This document shows positions 39,844 to 52,309 of a DNA stretch of 64,000 bases, piece by piece. Positions within the stretch are counted from its first letter, which is position 1; each line of letters begins with the position of its first letter. Position numbers and translations under genes: made by a program. The notes below the pieces were generated by a model. The model worked only from the letters and a program-made list of their open reading frames with translations. It ran no database searches and had not been told where the DNA came from. The DNA is from Asterochloris sp. CNOR1 (Eukaryota > Chlorophyta > Trebouxiophyceae > Trebouxiales > Trebouxiaceae): NCBI GenBank assembly GCA_963969365.1, contig OZ017758.1, positions 496,001-560,000 of the forward strand, in the 5' to 3' direction.

Positions 39844-41584
39844 ATGCAGCTGCGGTGTCAGTTCCACACAGCAAGCCTTAGATCGGGAAGCGCGAGCGTA
39901 CAGGCTCGTCTCCCACCTATCAACAGACGTGAGTTGAGTCAGTCTGGCATGCTATTCAACTTTGCCAGGGATAGGCAGGCCGCATTTGAGCTTGGGGTGG
40001 CCACTAAAGTTACTGGCTTTGCTTCTGCAGATCTTGCTGTGCGTGTCACTGCAACAGCAGCAGAGGTGGCAGCAGCACCCGTACAGAGCAGTAGCAATGG
40101 CAGTGTGGCCCCTGCAGCAGCGCCTGCCCAAGCCATCCCAGGCGTTGTGACACCCCCTGAGGCATTCCAGAAGGTGCACAGGGCATGCCCAGGCCGGTGA
40201 ACACTCTCCATAGCCTGCCCTGCTCCCTGCATGGGGAGCAGGTCCCATGTTGACCTCACAGCAACCTGCACGTGCAACGTCACTGTATTGAGGCCTGCAA
40301 AGCGGTCAAGCATGCCTCCTGCATGATGCTTATGCATGCAGTCGCCCGGTTGCCTGTCTGGGGCAAAAGGTCCCCCGCCGTGACTAATCCCCTTGTCCCC
40401 TGCAGGCAGTTGCATCTGGACAGATGAAGGCCGGTCTGCCTGCCTGGAAGACCTTCCTGTCCGCCATCATAGCGGGCTGCTTCATCAGTCTTGCAGCCTT
40501 CCTGGCAGTCACTGTTGGCACAAATGTTCCAGCTGTGGCCTCTGCCAACCCAGGCCTCCAAAAACTCATCTATGGTGTCTTTGGCTTCCCCATGGGGCTT
40601 ACTGCGGTGAGGGCCCGCCGTTGAGGCTAGTGCACACCTGATCTGACCAAGACCTGCATCGTTGCAGCTTCTGCCGCCCAACATGACCTGTGCCTTTCCT
40701 GTGTGGACAAACTGGCAGACCTGCTGCCTGTCACTGTGCCACTTGGAAATCGACAGTATGGCGTGCAGGTGTTGGTGTGCGGCGCGGAGTTGTACACTGG
40801 TAACACCTGCATGCTGCCAGCAGCTGTCTATGAGAAGAAGGCCACTATGCAGCAGCTCGCGAAAAGCTGGATCTGGAGCTGGCTGGGCAATGTTGTGGGC
40901 GCCTTTGCAATGGTGGCAGCAGTGTCGGCCACCGGCATGTTGACTGGGTCCTGGTCCAATGGCATCGTTGCCATGGCCACAATGAAGGCAAACCTGCCCC
41001 TGGGCCAGGTGGGCTCCAGCTTGCTGTGGTCACATTTGACTTGAGACATCCATGGAAGCGTATGACGTGGTCACCCGCCAGCTTCCCAGGGGAAAGCTGA
41101 GCAGCCTACACCTTTTGGCTCCCAGCATGAGAACCCACATCTATTTTTCTGCCCTGCAGTTGCTGGTACGGTCTATCCTCTGCAACTGGCTGGTGTGCAT
41201 TGCCATCTGGCAGGCAAACGCATGCAGCACCATGCCAGGTGAGCTGCTGCCAGCGTGTTGTTGCTGAGTATGATCAGCGCAAGCACACTGCTCAAGTGTC
41301 TGCTGAAGACGTGCATCCGCCTTTACCCTCCTGCAGGCAAGTTCATCAGCGTTTTCCTGCCCATCTCGGCATTTGCAGCACTGGGCCTGGAGCACGCAGT
41401 GGCAAACATGTTCCTGGTGCCCATGGGCAAAGCAGCTGGCGCCAACATCACCTGGAGCCAGATCTGGCTCAACAACCTGCTGCCTGTGACCCTCGGCAAC
41501 ACTATTGCTGGAAGCTGCCTCATGGCCCTGCCATTTGCCCTCATCTATGGGCGCCTGGGCCAGCCCAAGGCTGCCATAGCATGA
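39844..41584 (+). CDS. NAR1: Formate/nitrite transporter (NAR1/FNT type), multi-exon
   Basis: Exons 39844-40173, 40406-40606, about 40770-41010, a short exon near 41160-41240 and one from about 41337. Exon 1 has a transit-peptide-like N-terminus (basic, Ser/Arg-rich) and ends VVTPPEAFQK. The pore regions follow: WKTFLSAIIAGCFISLAAFL, FPMGLTA joined to VLVCGAELYTGN (the FNT signature), WLGNVVGAFAMVAAV, ILCNWLVCIAIWQA and FALIYGRLG. Homologues move nitrite or formate through a pentameric channel; in green algae NAR1 proteins supply nitrite to the plastid. It ends at 41584 within a 34-bp tandem duplication. Confidence 0.9.
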
Positions 41585-41630
41585 CCAAACCCAACAGCCC
41601 AAGGCTGCTGCAGCATGACCAAGCCCACTC
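41561..41630 (+). repeat. 34-bp tandem duplication spanning the FNT stop codon
   Basis: CAGCCCAAGGCTGC..GCATGACC at 41561-41594 is repeated at 41595-41630 with a few changes. The first copy encodes the last residues and the TGA stop; the second repeats them in the 3' untranslated region. Confidence 0.8.
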
Positions 41631-41639
41631 TAAAAGATT

Positions 41640-42371
41640 GGAGAGACCTCTGCGTACCAGAAGGCAGCAATCACAGATATTCAATTCGAGAGGACTGTAA
41701 GAGGCTCAGACGTGGTCAACACTCGTTGAGGTCAATTGAGAGAGGTCAATTGTGGTTGTGGCAAGCAGGTCGAGTCTGTGCAGCTGCCCTGCCCGCCAGG
41801 AGGATCCTGGAAGGGCGATCTGCTGGCGCAGAAGTCCGGGAGCACCCAGGGGCGCTTGTCTGGTACGCTGGAGCTCTCAAGGCTTGCATGCACTCTAGAC
41901 ATTGGCCTGCCCCTATGCTGCTGCCCTGCCGCTCACCACATGCAAGGCTTCAGCATCACTTTGGATGAGGCATTCATGAGGGATGTCTGCATGGGGCGAT
42001 GGGGCAGGGCACATGTCCAGCAGGCCACTGGCTGGTCACGACAGAGCATTGCATCGCTCAATCTGGGCTGCATGCCCCAGAAAAGTTGGGGCTAGGGCTT
42101 GCCTCAGTGCACTCTAGCCTGCGCCTCACGGGCCATCATTACCGCCCTGCCACCGTAGGTGGCCTGCCAGGCCGTTGGTGAGGGCTAGAGGCTGGGTCGA
42201 GCCCCGCCCCAGCGTTCCGCTAGTCAACCTGTGAGCTTGCAATTGAAACCTTCCCGTGATACTCGCAGGTTCGCTGCACACCATCCCTTCCCCAGCTGAC
42301 AGCTCGAGCAGATTCAGCAGCCCTCATTTAGTAAGCTGTTGGTGCAGCCTGGTCTGCCGCAAGGGAAGACA
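41640..42371. other. Intergenic between FNT and H+-ATPase genes
   Basis: No motif-bearing ORF. Expected to contain the FNT 3' end and the ATPase promoter; an upstream non-coding exon of the ATPase is possible. Confidence 0.4.
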
Positions 42372-45300
42372 ATGTCCAGCGGAGGACCTGCTGGCCCAGC
42401 AGGGCCAGAGTCCCAGCCTCTGTCCAACGCAGCCCAGAATGGTGAGTGATGCATCATGCACTCGCCCCCAGCTGCTGCAGGCATGCTCGCCATGATGAGC
42501 CCTCTGCATGCCATTCTGCCCTGAACCAGCATCCCTTCTAGTTTTCCCGGTGCTTGTGTGAAGTGGGCTTTCTCTGCAGCCCATCAGCCAACGCTCATGT
42601 GTTTCAGGCCACACTACCCGCTGCAATCTGCATCAACGTGTCTGACATCTGCATCAGCAGGTGTTGGTCATGGCCTGAGCGCCAATGGTCCCAGCGCCAA
42701 TGGTGCTGCCAGCCAGCAGCGCAGCAGCACCAGCCCTGCTGGCACAGCCCAGAATGGGGTGGCTCCCAGCAAGAACTCTGCCAGCGGCGCAGGGGCTGGC
42801 GACAGCCCTGAGAAGGAGAAGGAGAAAGAGAAGGACGGGGAGGGGCAAGCTGAGACCGTTGCACCCACACCCACCGGGGAGGAGGTCGACTTCAAGAAGA
42901 TCTCTATTGCGGAGGCCCTTAGGGTCCTCAAGGTGGGCCTGCTGGAGACTGCTGTGCACAGCGTGTACCCTAGCAGTCCTGCAGCCAAAGCACCAGCCGC
43001 CAGGGCAGGACAGCAGTGCGATGTAGGTCATGTTTCGCCAGAGCCTGGGTGGCTTTTCCAGCTGCATCAGCTCATGCTGCACGCTCACTGGCTTCCTCAG
43101 CAGCAATCTCCCAGAGCAATGAGGTGTACCCTGCTTGCTGTCCTCCAATCTTGGGCGGTCCGTTCCGGTGCACCTGCAAAAGTCGTTGTGTAAGCCAGTC
43201 GATCCAGCATGCGAGCATGCAAGCACCTATGGAGATCACTGATCTCCTGCAAGCATTCTGGCTGAGTTGATGCAGCAGAGCCTGGGTAAGATGGCCACAA
43301 ATTTGGGCCTCTTACATCTGGTTCTATGACTCATGTAGATCGGTCGCATGCAACATGGCTGCTGCTGGGCTGCTTGCAAGTGTCCATGTCTGCTTCTCAT
43401 GCAAACATACATCCTGTGGGGTGGGGGGTGCCTGCCAGGCACAGCGTGGCGGGTTGCTTGCCAGCTGCCGTCAGCATCTGCAGATCGGCTGCCAGGGCAC
43501 AAGCTGCCTGGGTTTTGAGCGCAGCCATGTGCTGCATCCCTGAGCAGACCTTTTGCCATACCCACACCTCGCTTAATGCCTGGCTGCACTGGGCCTTGCA
43601 GGTCAATGAGGGTGGCTTGACCAGTGACGAGCATGCCAAGCGGCTGGAGGAGTATGGGCCCAACAAGCTGCCTGAGAGCACCAGAAACCCCATCTTGGTG
43701 TACCTGGGCTACATGTGGAACCCCCTGTCCTGGGCCATGGAGTGCGCCGTCATCCTGGCAGTGGCACTGCTGGACTACGCTGACTTCTGTCTCATCATTG
43801 CCCTGCTGCTCACCAATGCCACCATCTCCTACGTCGAGGTGGGTCTCTGCTTGCAGCAAGACGGCAGCTTGTTTGTGCAGCTCAGCCTAATGTCTGGGTC
43901 ACACAGGGCTGTGCCGGCTGCACAGCCAGTATCAGCTTGTGTTCATACAAATGCAGAGTGCTGCATTGCACAGGCCCAGCTGAAGTATCGTGCAGCACTG
44001 TCTAAGTGTGCACTCCCATGACTTCCTGCTGGCTGTGATACAGGAGTCCAATGCTGACCAGGCCATCAAGGCCCTGACTGCTGCACTTGCACCCAAAGCC
44101 AAGGCCATTCGAAATGGGAAGCCTGAGGTGGTTGACGCCACCCAGTTGGTGCCGGGAGACATCGTTGTTGTCAGGCTGGGTGAGATTGTGCCGGCCGACA
44201 TCAAGCTCATGGGCGAGACCGGCGAGGAGGACCACCCCATGCAGGCAAGGGCTCCTGCCATGCTCAATGACCCAAGCAGAGATGCGCCTGCTGCATCCCC
44301 TGCTGTGTAGCTCGGCCTGCCCGGTGCAGTTGGCTTGCCTCATGTGCCACATCTGAGTATTGCAGCATCACGCAGTGCATGGGTGCTGTTGACGGGGGCA
44401 GTGGCAGACAATCGGGGCCCTCAGCAAAGTTCATGTCCCTCCTTCAGTACATGTCAATTTGATTTAGCTTGCCCAGGCTGCAGTTGTTGGCGTCCTCTGC
44501 CGCAGTGGCCAGGCAGCCCTGGCTTTACGTGCTGAGCGCTCTGCCGGCCTCTCAATCTTGCAGCCAGTTCAGCTCCTCCTGAGCTGAGGGGCGCCTCCCT
44601 GTTTGGTGGACTGACGTGGTCCTCCACCTGCCTGCAGGTTGACCAGGCAGCCCTCACCGGCGAGTCCCTCCCTGTCAAGAAGTTCTCCGGCGATGTCTGC
44701 TTCTCCGGCTCCAGCATCAAGCAGGGCGAGAAGCATGCCATTGTGTACGCGACTGGGGCCAACACCTTCTTCGGCCGCGCAGCTGCCCTCATCTCTGGAA
44801 CCAACAACGTTGCCAACCTTCAGAAGATCATGACGCGCATCGGCGCCTGCTGCCTGATCACCATCGGGGTCTGGGTGTGCATCGAGGTCATTGTCGCCTT
44901 CGCTGCCTACCACCACACCTGCCAGGCTGGTGCAGGTGAGCATTGTCCGCCACGGCCGGCCTGTGTAGGGCTTCACAGCTGCCTCAACCTGGAAGCAGCT
45001 GTGCATGTTGCATTGGCTGGTCCTTCTGGGCTTGCTGGGTGATGCCCTGCAAGGGTGTCATGCTAGCTTGACCATGCGCTGCAGCCAAGCCGTGGTTGCC
45101 GCCCAGGCTGAACTGCTTAGTACCTTTGCTTGCTGGAGTCCCTCTGTGAGCCAGCTCTGCAGCTGGCTGAACAATGCGTCGCACTCCGCTCCTAGCATGC
45201 AATTGCGTGCCCTGGTTGCAGCTGCTTCCGCTGGCATGTCCAATGTCAGCTCTGCCCGGTGCCCTGCAGACAGGTGTCCTGCCCTCACCAACCTGCTGGT

Positions 45301-48300
45301 CATCATTGTGGGTGGCATCCCCATCGCCATGCCCACCGTGTTGTCCGTGACGCTGGCGCTGGGCGCCTTCAGGCTGGCCAAGGAGGGTGCCATTGTGGCT
45401 CGCATGTCTGCTGTGGAGGAGATGGCAGGTGGGCAACCCATCCAGCCTGGCCTGGATGACATGAGATGGAATGTGCTGCTGAGGGACTACATGCCATCTG
45501 TCGAGGAGCTGGCTGGGGTGCCCTTCAGCAGCCATGGCGACTGTTCACTGCAGACCACTGCTGAGCTGCATTGATGATGACGCATGCTTTCCTTCTGAGC
45601 ACCTGCCTGACCTGGCTGGGTGGCTGCTGCCCAGGCTGCTGGCGGGTGGCAGCCTGAACGCTTGCCAGGCTGCAATGCACAGTCAGGGGATGCTGTTGCA
45701 CATATCGCTCTGGTGCAGCTGCACTTTGGCTCATCATTCTGGCTTTCCAGGTGTGGAGGAACCTCTGACTACATCAGGTGAAGTGGCCGCAGCAGAACTC
45801 TGACCATGCCCCTGTTTCTGCAGGCATGGACATCCTGTGTAGTGACAAGACTGGCACCCTCACCCTCAACAAGCTCTCTGTTGACGCCAACACGGTGTTT
45901 GCCATGTCTGGCCACTCTGTGGAAGATGTGCTCAAATTCGCTGCCCTCAGTGCACAGAGGGACTCTGATGAGGCCATTGACAAGGTGGGCTGCCCCAAGA
46001 GAATCTGCAGGCCTGCTTACCCTCAAGCTTCAGTCTCCTGGCAGCAGACCTGGCTCCACAGCCAGTTGCATGCACCGCTGCTCAGGCTCAGTTGAGCTCG
46101 AAGCATGCTTGATTTCAGCTTGGCTGCCACTTGCGCAGCTCCCTTCTTGTCTGTCTGCTTCGTGTCAAAGCTCGCCTGCATGTCTTGGCTTCCTGATGAG
46201 TCTGGCAGAGTCTGGAAGCAACATGGTTGTCATTTGGTATCTGTCTTGCCAGTGTTAAGTATAGCGTGCGGCGGTGCCTTGGGGGCTGAGAGCGCTCAGC
46301 AGGCAGCCGCTGTGCCACACTGGCTTGGCACATCCTCAGAGCTTTGGCCACCTTGCCTCCTATCTGGCTGCAGGTGCTGCAAGAGAGCTACCAGAACGTG
46401 GAGGCTCTGTACGAACAGTATGAGTTCGTCAAGTTCATCCCCTTCAACCCCACTGACAAGTACACCATTGCCTTCATCAAGGACAAGCACTCTGGCGAGA
46501 CCATCCGGCTGATGAAGGGAGCACCGCAGGTGAACCCGCCCTCCCAATTGCTGGGCTGCCTGCTGTCTCTGACCAGCCTTGCTTTAGTCACAGCTTTAGG
46601 AGGAGCAGGCAGCACATGCTGGCATGCACCAGGCTCCAGACCCTCACAGGTGGACTGCTGCAGCCTTCGGCAGGGACCAAATCACCTGCAGCATGCTCAA
46701 GCCTCCACACGGCTGCGTGGCTAAACACTGTTGCTGGTGCAGATTGTGCTCAAAAAGGCGCACAACCACCAGGAGATCGTGACTGCGGGCACCCAGAAGA
46801 TCACTGAGTTTGCCAACAGGGGTTTCAGGGCTCTGGGCATTGCTAAGGGCCCTGCCACTGGCCCTACCACCGACGTGAAGTGGGAGATGATGGGCCTTCT
46901 GCCCCTGTACGACCCACCTCGCCACGACACTAAGGATACCATTGATCGTTGCATTGACAAGGTGGGGCACCTCCCTCCAGCCATCCAGGCACCGCTCACG
47001 TCAGTCTGGACACTGCTAGCAGCTGCATGGCGCGCACCAGCAGCTGCTCTGCGGCTGTGGTCTGGTACAGCAAGATCCAATTGCTGTACCTGGCCAGCAT
47101 GTGAACACTGCAGCAGCCACTCAGCGCAGTCCTGCATGGGGACCATCTATCTGCATGTGCCTTGCTGCCTTGCCAGGAGCAGCCCTGTGCTTCTCCTGGC
47201 CTGCTTGTCTAATCTGCCTTGCAAAACTCGGGCTTTCTCCCAGCTGGGTGTGGCCACCATCTATCCTCATCTGCCTTGCCGACTTGCCAGGAGCAGCCCT
47301 GTGCTTCTCCTGGCCTGCATGTCTGATCTGCCTTGCAGAAATTCGGGCTCTCTCCCAGCTGGGCGTGGCCACTGGTGCTGAGTGCAGGCGCCTTGTGCTG
47401 CAGGGTCTGATGGTGAAGATGATCACGGGTGACCAGGCCCTCATTGGGCGGGAGACGGCCAAGCAGTTGGGTATGGGCAGCGGCGGTGTGGTCAACATTT
47501 TCAACACTGAGGTGTTGCTCAAGGTGAGCAGTGCAGCAACTGCTTGACCCACCAGCCTGACAATGTTACAGGCGGGGCACCCTGCTTGTCTTGCTTGCGT
47601 CACTTGAGACACTGCAGGGTGGGGCAGCTGCCCATAGTATGCTGTGCTGCGCTGGCATGGCCCTCCTGCCAGTTTTGGTGCACATTCTCCTCCTTGCCTT
47701 GGGTGCCAGCTTCTTGCTGTATCTGTCACAGTGACAGCCTGCTCCCCGAGCTGCTCCTGCGCGTGCCTGCAGGCCAGGGATGGCAAGGGCTGCCCCGAGG
47801 GCTTCAAGGACGCTCAGGACCTGCTGGAACGTGCTGATGGCTTTGCAGAGGTGTTCCCTGAGCACAAGTTCCTCATTGTGGAGCTGCTGCAGAAAGCCCA
47901 CCACATGGTGGGCATGACTGGCGACGGAGTCAATGACGCTCCTGCCCTGAAGAAGGCCGATGTGGGCATTGCTGTGGACGGTGAGTGCTGCCTGCAACAG
48001 ACCTTTGAAGGAACAGCAGCCCAGATCTGCTCAACTGATGTGTGTGTTGCTGCCTGCATGGCAGCCCTAGCTGCCCTGAAAGCTGTGCAATACATAAAGG
48101 GTCTGTGTACCGTTTGTTGGGGCGTGCAGTGCATGCTGGCCACGACTTCAGTCACAGGTAGCTGACCTGAATCTGCAAAGTACCATTCAACACAGGGTGC
48201 TCTGAGCTGTGCCCTGGCTGGCTGCTTGGCCTCAGCCCTCCTGTGCCAAGGCTGCCGCTGCTGTGTAGGTAGCAGGCGGTCCACACAGCTTGCAGCCCCC

Positions 48301-51300
48301 TGATTCACCCCTGGTGTCTCTGCAGGTGCCACTGACGCTGCTCGTGGAGCTGCTGACATTGTGCTGACCAAGCCTGGCCTGTCCACCATTGTGTCTGCCA
48401 TCATTGGCTCTCGCAAGATTTTCCAGCGTATGACGACCTACTCCAAGTACACGGTTGCCATGACCTTCCGCATCTGCTTCACCTTTGGCCTGCTGACCTG
48501 CATCTACAACTGGTGAGTGAGTGGGCACTTTCTTGATGTGGAGACCTGTTTGCTGACCTGTGTGCCTGGACTGCATGCGTTGCCCAGACCTGGTGTAGCC
48601 TGAACTCCCATGTTGAGCTGCAGCTGAAAACCTGAAAGTTGGGCATGGGCCTGCTGAAGCCCTGTGACTGTTCCTTTGCGAGAGTCACCTCAGCCCTGTG
48701 ACTCTCTCATGCTCTGCTTTGCACACATCCGTGATCACAGCTATTGACATCCAGGACTCCCTCGCAGTCTCGTCTCCTACCTTGCCTGCAGGTTCTTCCC
48801 CACCATCCTGATTGTGCTGCTGGCCGTGTTCAATGACGGCGCCATGATTGCCCTGTCCAAGGACCGCGTGGAGGCCTCAGCCACCCCTGACCAGTGGAAC
48901 CTTGCTGGCATCTTCACGACCGGCATCGTGTACGGCCTGTACCTTACCCTGTCCACATGGGCGCTGTACTTCACTGCCACCCACACCCAGGTAGCACATG
49001 TGCAGGCATCTCTGCCTGCTCTGTGCCGCTGTCGTGACAACCTGTAGGTTAGGAGAGTTGTGCATTGAGGGTTCAGGGCACTGCCCCTTGTCTTTGTGCC
49101 CCAAGAGTCCTTTAAGAAATCCATGTCAGTAAGAGTATGGCTGACCACTGAAGCCCCCTGCATGGCGCGCCTGCACCACCACGATGCTGAAGCATTGGGC
49201 AATGCTGCGCTGTCAATGCGCCTTGTGGCCTGGGGAGCATGCTTGTGGCCCAAAGGCTGGCCTGGCTTTCAGTCCTGCAGGGGGCACTCAACAAGGTGCT
49301 GCCAGCTGTGCAGCATGCTGAGCCTCTGGTGCTGCCTGGCTGCAGTTCTTCCGTGACAGATGCCACACCTTCTCTTTGAACACGCGGGCCAAGGAGCTCA
49401 ATGCCTACTGCTACAACTTCATCAGCTCTCTGGGTTACAGCCCCACTGACAACATCTGCATCGTGAGTGGCTGTGTATGCATGGAAACACCCTGCATCAG
49501 GGCCCTTGCCTGCGTCGCAGGGCCCAGACACACAGGCCGCTCTTCTGGCCCAGACACATATGACGCTCAACTGTGACAGCAGCATGAGCACACCTGCTTT
49601 GCGCAGCTGAGCCTGCTGCAACCTGGATGGGTACATAGCTCCAGCCGCCACTACAGGGCTGTGTTGTCATTCCCTTGTGCTACCGTTTGCTGTCGCAGAC
49701 TGCCCTCTGCTGTGCAGGTGCCTGAGTACCGTGGCCAAGGTCCCTGTGTGACAGGTGGCACTGGCAGGTCCGCCACTATTCAGGAGCAGTGCTATGCTGA
49801 GCAGTTCTGGGTTCGCAACTCCATGACCAGGTCTCTGCTGTATGCCCAGGTGAGCACCTACTGCAGCCGCAGCTGTTTTGAGCCTGACATCAGGGTAGGT
49901 AGGGGAAGCTATAAGAGCAGGCTCGTCGGAGGCTAGCAGTCTGACTTTGGCTGCAAATGATCATCAATTTGAGCGCAGCACACTATGCCTGTACTATGTC
50001 ACTGTGTGACCAAAGTGATGTCATGGCATCTGCTGGTTGCTCCAACACCTCTGTGCTGCTTTGCAGGTGTCCATCAGTGGCCAGGGGCTGGTGTTTGTTG
50101 TACGCACCGTCAAATACTCCGTCTTCCAGAGGGCTGGCCTATACACCTACATTGCCTTCTTCTGTGCCCAGGTGTGCCGTGGCTGGCCTCCTTTCCTCGC
50201 TGGAGTATGCTGCAGCCAATGTCGTCCTGTTGTGTGCCCCTTCCCTTCCCTGCATGGTGCCTGCTTGCAGACGCTTGCAGCTTCTGGTCTGTCTCCTGCG
50301 TCTTGCCCGCAGCATCCGGCTCTGTTGGCCAGCATTGCCTTCCCTCACTCTGGGGCACCAAGCTGCGCTGCTTTTGCAGCACAGCTGCCCAGTCAGTGGT
50401 CGCAGCACCTTTGCTTCACATCTGCCCTCTATGCAGCTTGCTGCGGCTCACCAGCCATCTTCCCCTGCCTGCAGATCCTGGCTTCCATCATTGCTGGCAT
50501 CGGCTTTGGCGGGTACGACTACCCTGTGGATGGCTTCGGCAACTGCCAATTCTGCCGCCTGTCATACAGGTGGGGATGCAGGCAGCCTCTCACAAGCTGC
50601 ACTCTGTGCACTTGCCCTTCATGAGGACTTGCGCAACTGCGCAGGTAACACTGCTGTTTACTGTGCAACCTCAGGTGCCCTGTCTCCTGTGGCCTGGCAC
50701 AGGCAGCACCCTTCAAAACCTGTACTTCAGACGGCGGTGCTGGCACTGCTGCAGGCATGGAACTGGAGGCTGGCCGTTTGCCATGATCAAGTCCCACAAT
50801 GCCCCAGCTGCTGGCACTGAGTCGGTGTTCCTCGCCTCCGTCGTAGCCTGCACGTGAGTGTCTTTGCCTTGATCTATCCATGGCACACCTTGAAGTGTGG
50901 CTTGGGTGCTGCCTGCCCCAACTGAAGCATACAGCTGCATAGAGGCTCACAGTGTGTCCAAATTTCCTACAATGCGAGCTGAACCCTGTCTGTGACTGCT
51001 GTGTCAGCAGCTTCAGCTGCAGCGAGCTGGCCTGGCATAGCTGGTCTGCCTGTAGCAAGCTTTTCCTGCACCTTGCAGCATCGCCTTTTCCCGCTGCAGG
51101 GGTTACGTCATTGTTGCCTGGGTGTGGGCGCTGATGTGGTACGTGGCTCTGGACCCCATCAAGTGGGCCATGGCCTACATCCTGGATGAGGAGGGCATCC
51201 GTACAGGTGAACAGCTCAGCGGACAAGCCTCTTGGTCAAACAGGACATTTCCCTTGGACAGGGCTGTGTGTGGGCCTGTCACTCTTCCAGTCACCCTGCA

Positions 51301-51793
51301 CCCCATTCTGTCACAGCAAGCAACCTGGGCAGCAGTGCAACAGCTGATGCTGCACTGGACCCTCTGGTGTCCAGCTCTCACTCCTGGCTGGAACGTCATG
51401 CATGCGTATCCATCCCCACAGCTGCACCGGTTGAGCATGCTGTCTGGAGGATGCTTCAAGCGTACACCTCTTGCTGCCTCCTGTGGCTGCATGAAGCACT
51501 GCCACTACCTGCTTACAGGCAAGCGTGGCATGATTGACCCCGCCCAGCGTTCCAAGGCCAATGAGGAGCAGCAGCACGGAATGTACATGGGTCGCGTGAG
51601 CAAGAACAACCCGCTGGGCCGTGTGTCAGTCTCCCGCCCCAGCCCTGCGCAGCTAGAGCGTGCCAGCGTGGCCCGCGTTGGGCCACCCCCGCCCGGACAG
51701 AGGAACAGCATTGGCAGGAACAGCCTGGGCCGCACCAGCTTGGGCCGCACCTCCGCGGGACGCCCTGGTGCAGCCAAGGGCAGCATGTCATGA
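42372..51793 (+). CDS. PMA: Plasma-membrane P-type H+-ATPase (P3A), about 20 exons
   Basis: First exon 42372-42441 joins in phase to [10 protein letters not shown] at about 42661. A low-complexity acidic/lysine-rich N-terminus leads to [57 protein letters not shown], the A-domain LTGESLPV (44656), [15 protein letters not shown], the phosphorylation site CSDKTGTLT (Asp codon 45844-45846), [33 protein letters not shown] and further membrane helices. The pump exports H+ and energises nutrient uptake at the cell surface. The C-terminal tail, which in this family is regulatory, carries Arg-Ser/Thr repeats ([20 protein letters not shown]). All catalytic motifs are intact. Between [14 protein letters not shown] and the end the introns are many and often shorter than 250 bp. 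Confidence 0.95.
47142..47370 (+). repeat. 114-bp tandem duplication in an H+-ATPase intron
   Basis: Two head-to-tail copies start with ACCATCTATC at 47142 and 47256 and share CCAGGAGCAGCCCTGTGCTT. They lie in the intron before the exon encoding [12 protein letters not shown]; each copy brings its own TGCAG- or TGCAA-type site. Confidence 0.85.
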
Positions 51794-52309
51794 GCAGGGG
51801 CCAGTCGGCGACACCGGGCTGCGCTGCGATGAAGCACCCTGCAAACTCTGTTGCCCAGGTCACCTTGATCTTGAAGGGACCCGAGTGGATTCAGTCTGCA
51901 GCATGAAGCGCGCGAGAGTGCATCCCCGAGTCCCTTCCCTCCTCACGTAGCATCGATCACCATGAACCTTTACAGGCGTTTCATGCAAAATTCCAATCCA
52001 TCCCGGTTGTGCACGAGCAGCTGCTTATGCACGACAACCCACACGGGTGCTGTGCTCGACGCCCCGGTGCTGAATTCGTCCTGCATGTGAAGTATGCCCG
52101 TCCCACTGTCAGTGTCAAATGCATCACCATCATCCAGGGGGTGGCCACTTTTAGACATGTTTCACAGCTTTGTTCTAGCCCTGTCATGCCACTTTTTGTT
52201 GTTTGAGCTGTCAATACATCCTGGTGAAGGTCCAGTCATCTACAGAACACTGACTCAGATGGCTCACAGCACAGGTGCATGCATGGCAGGACGAGGAGCC
52301 GTGTTAACT
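51794..52309. other. Convergent intergenic region
   Basis: Lies between the 3' ends of the H+-ATPase gene and the minus-strand zinc-module gene. No motif-bearing ORF; probably 3' untranslated regions. Confidence 0.4.
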
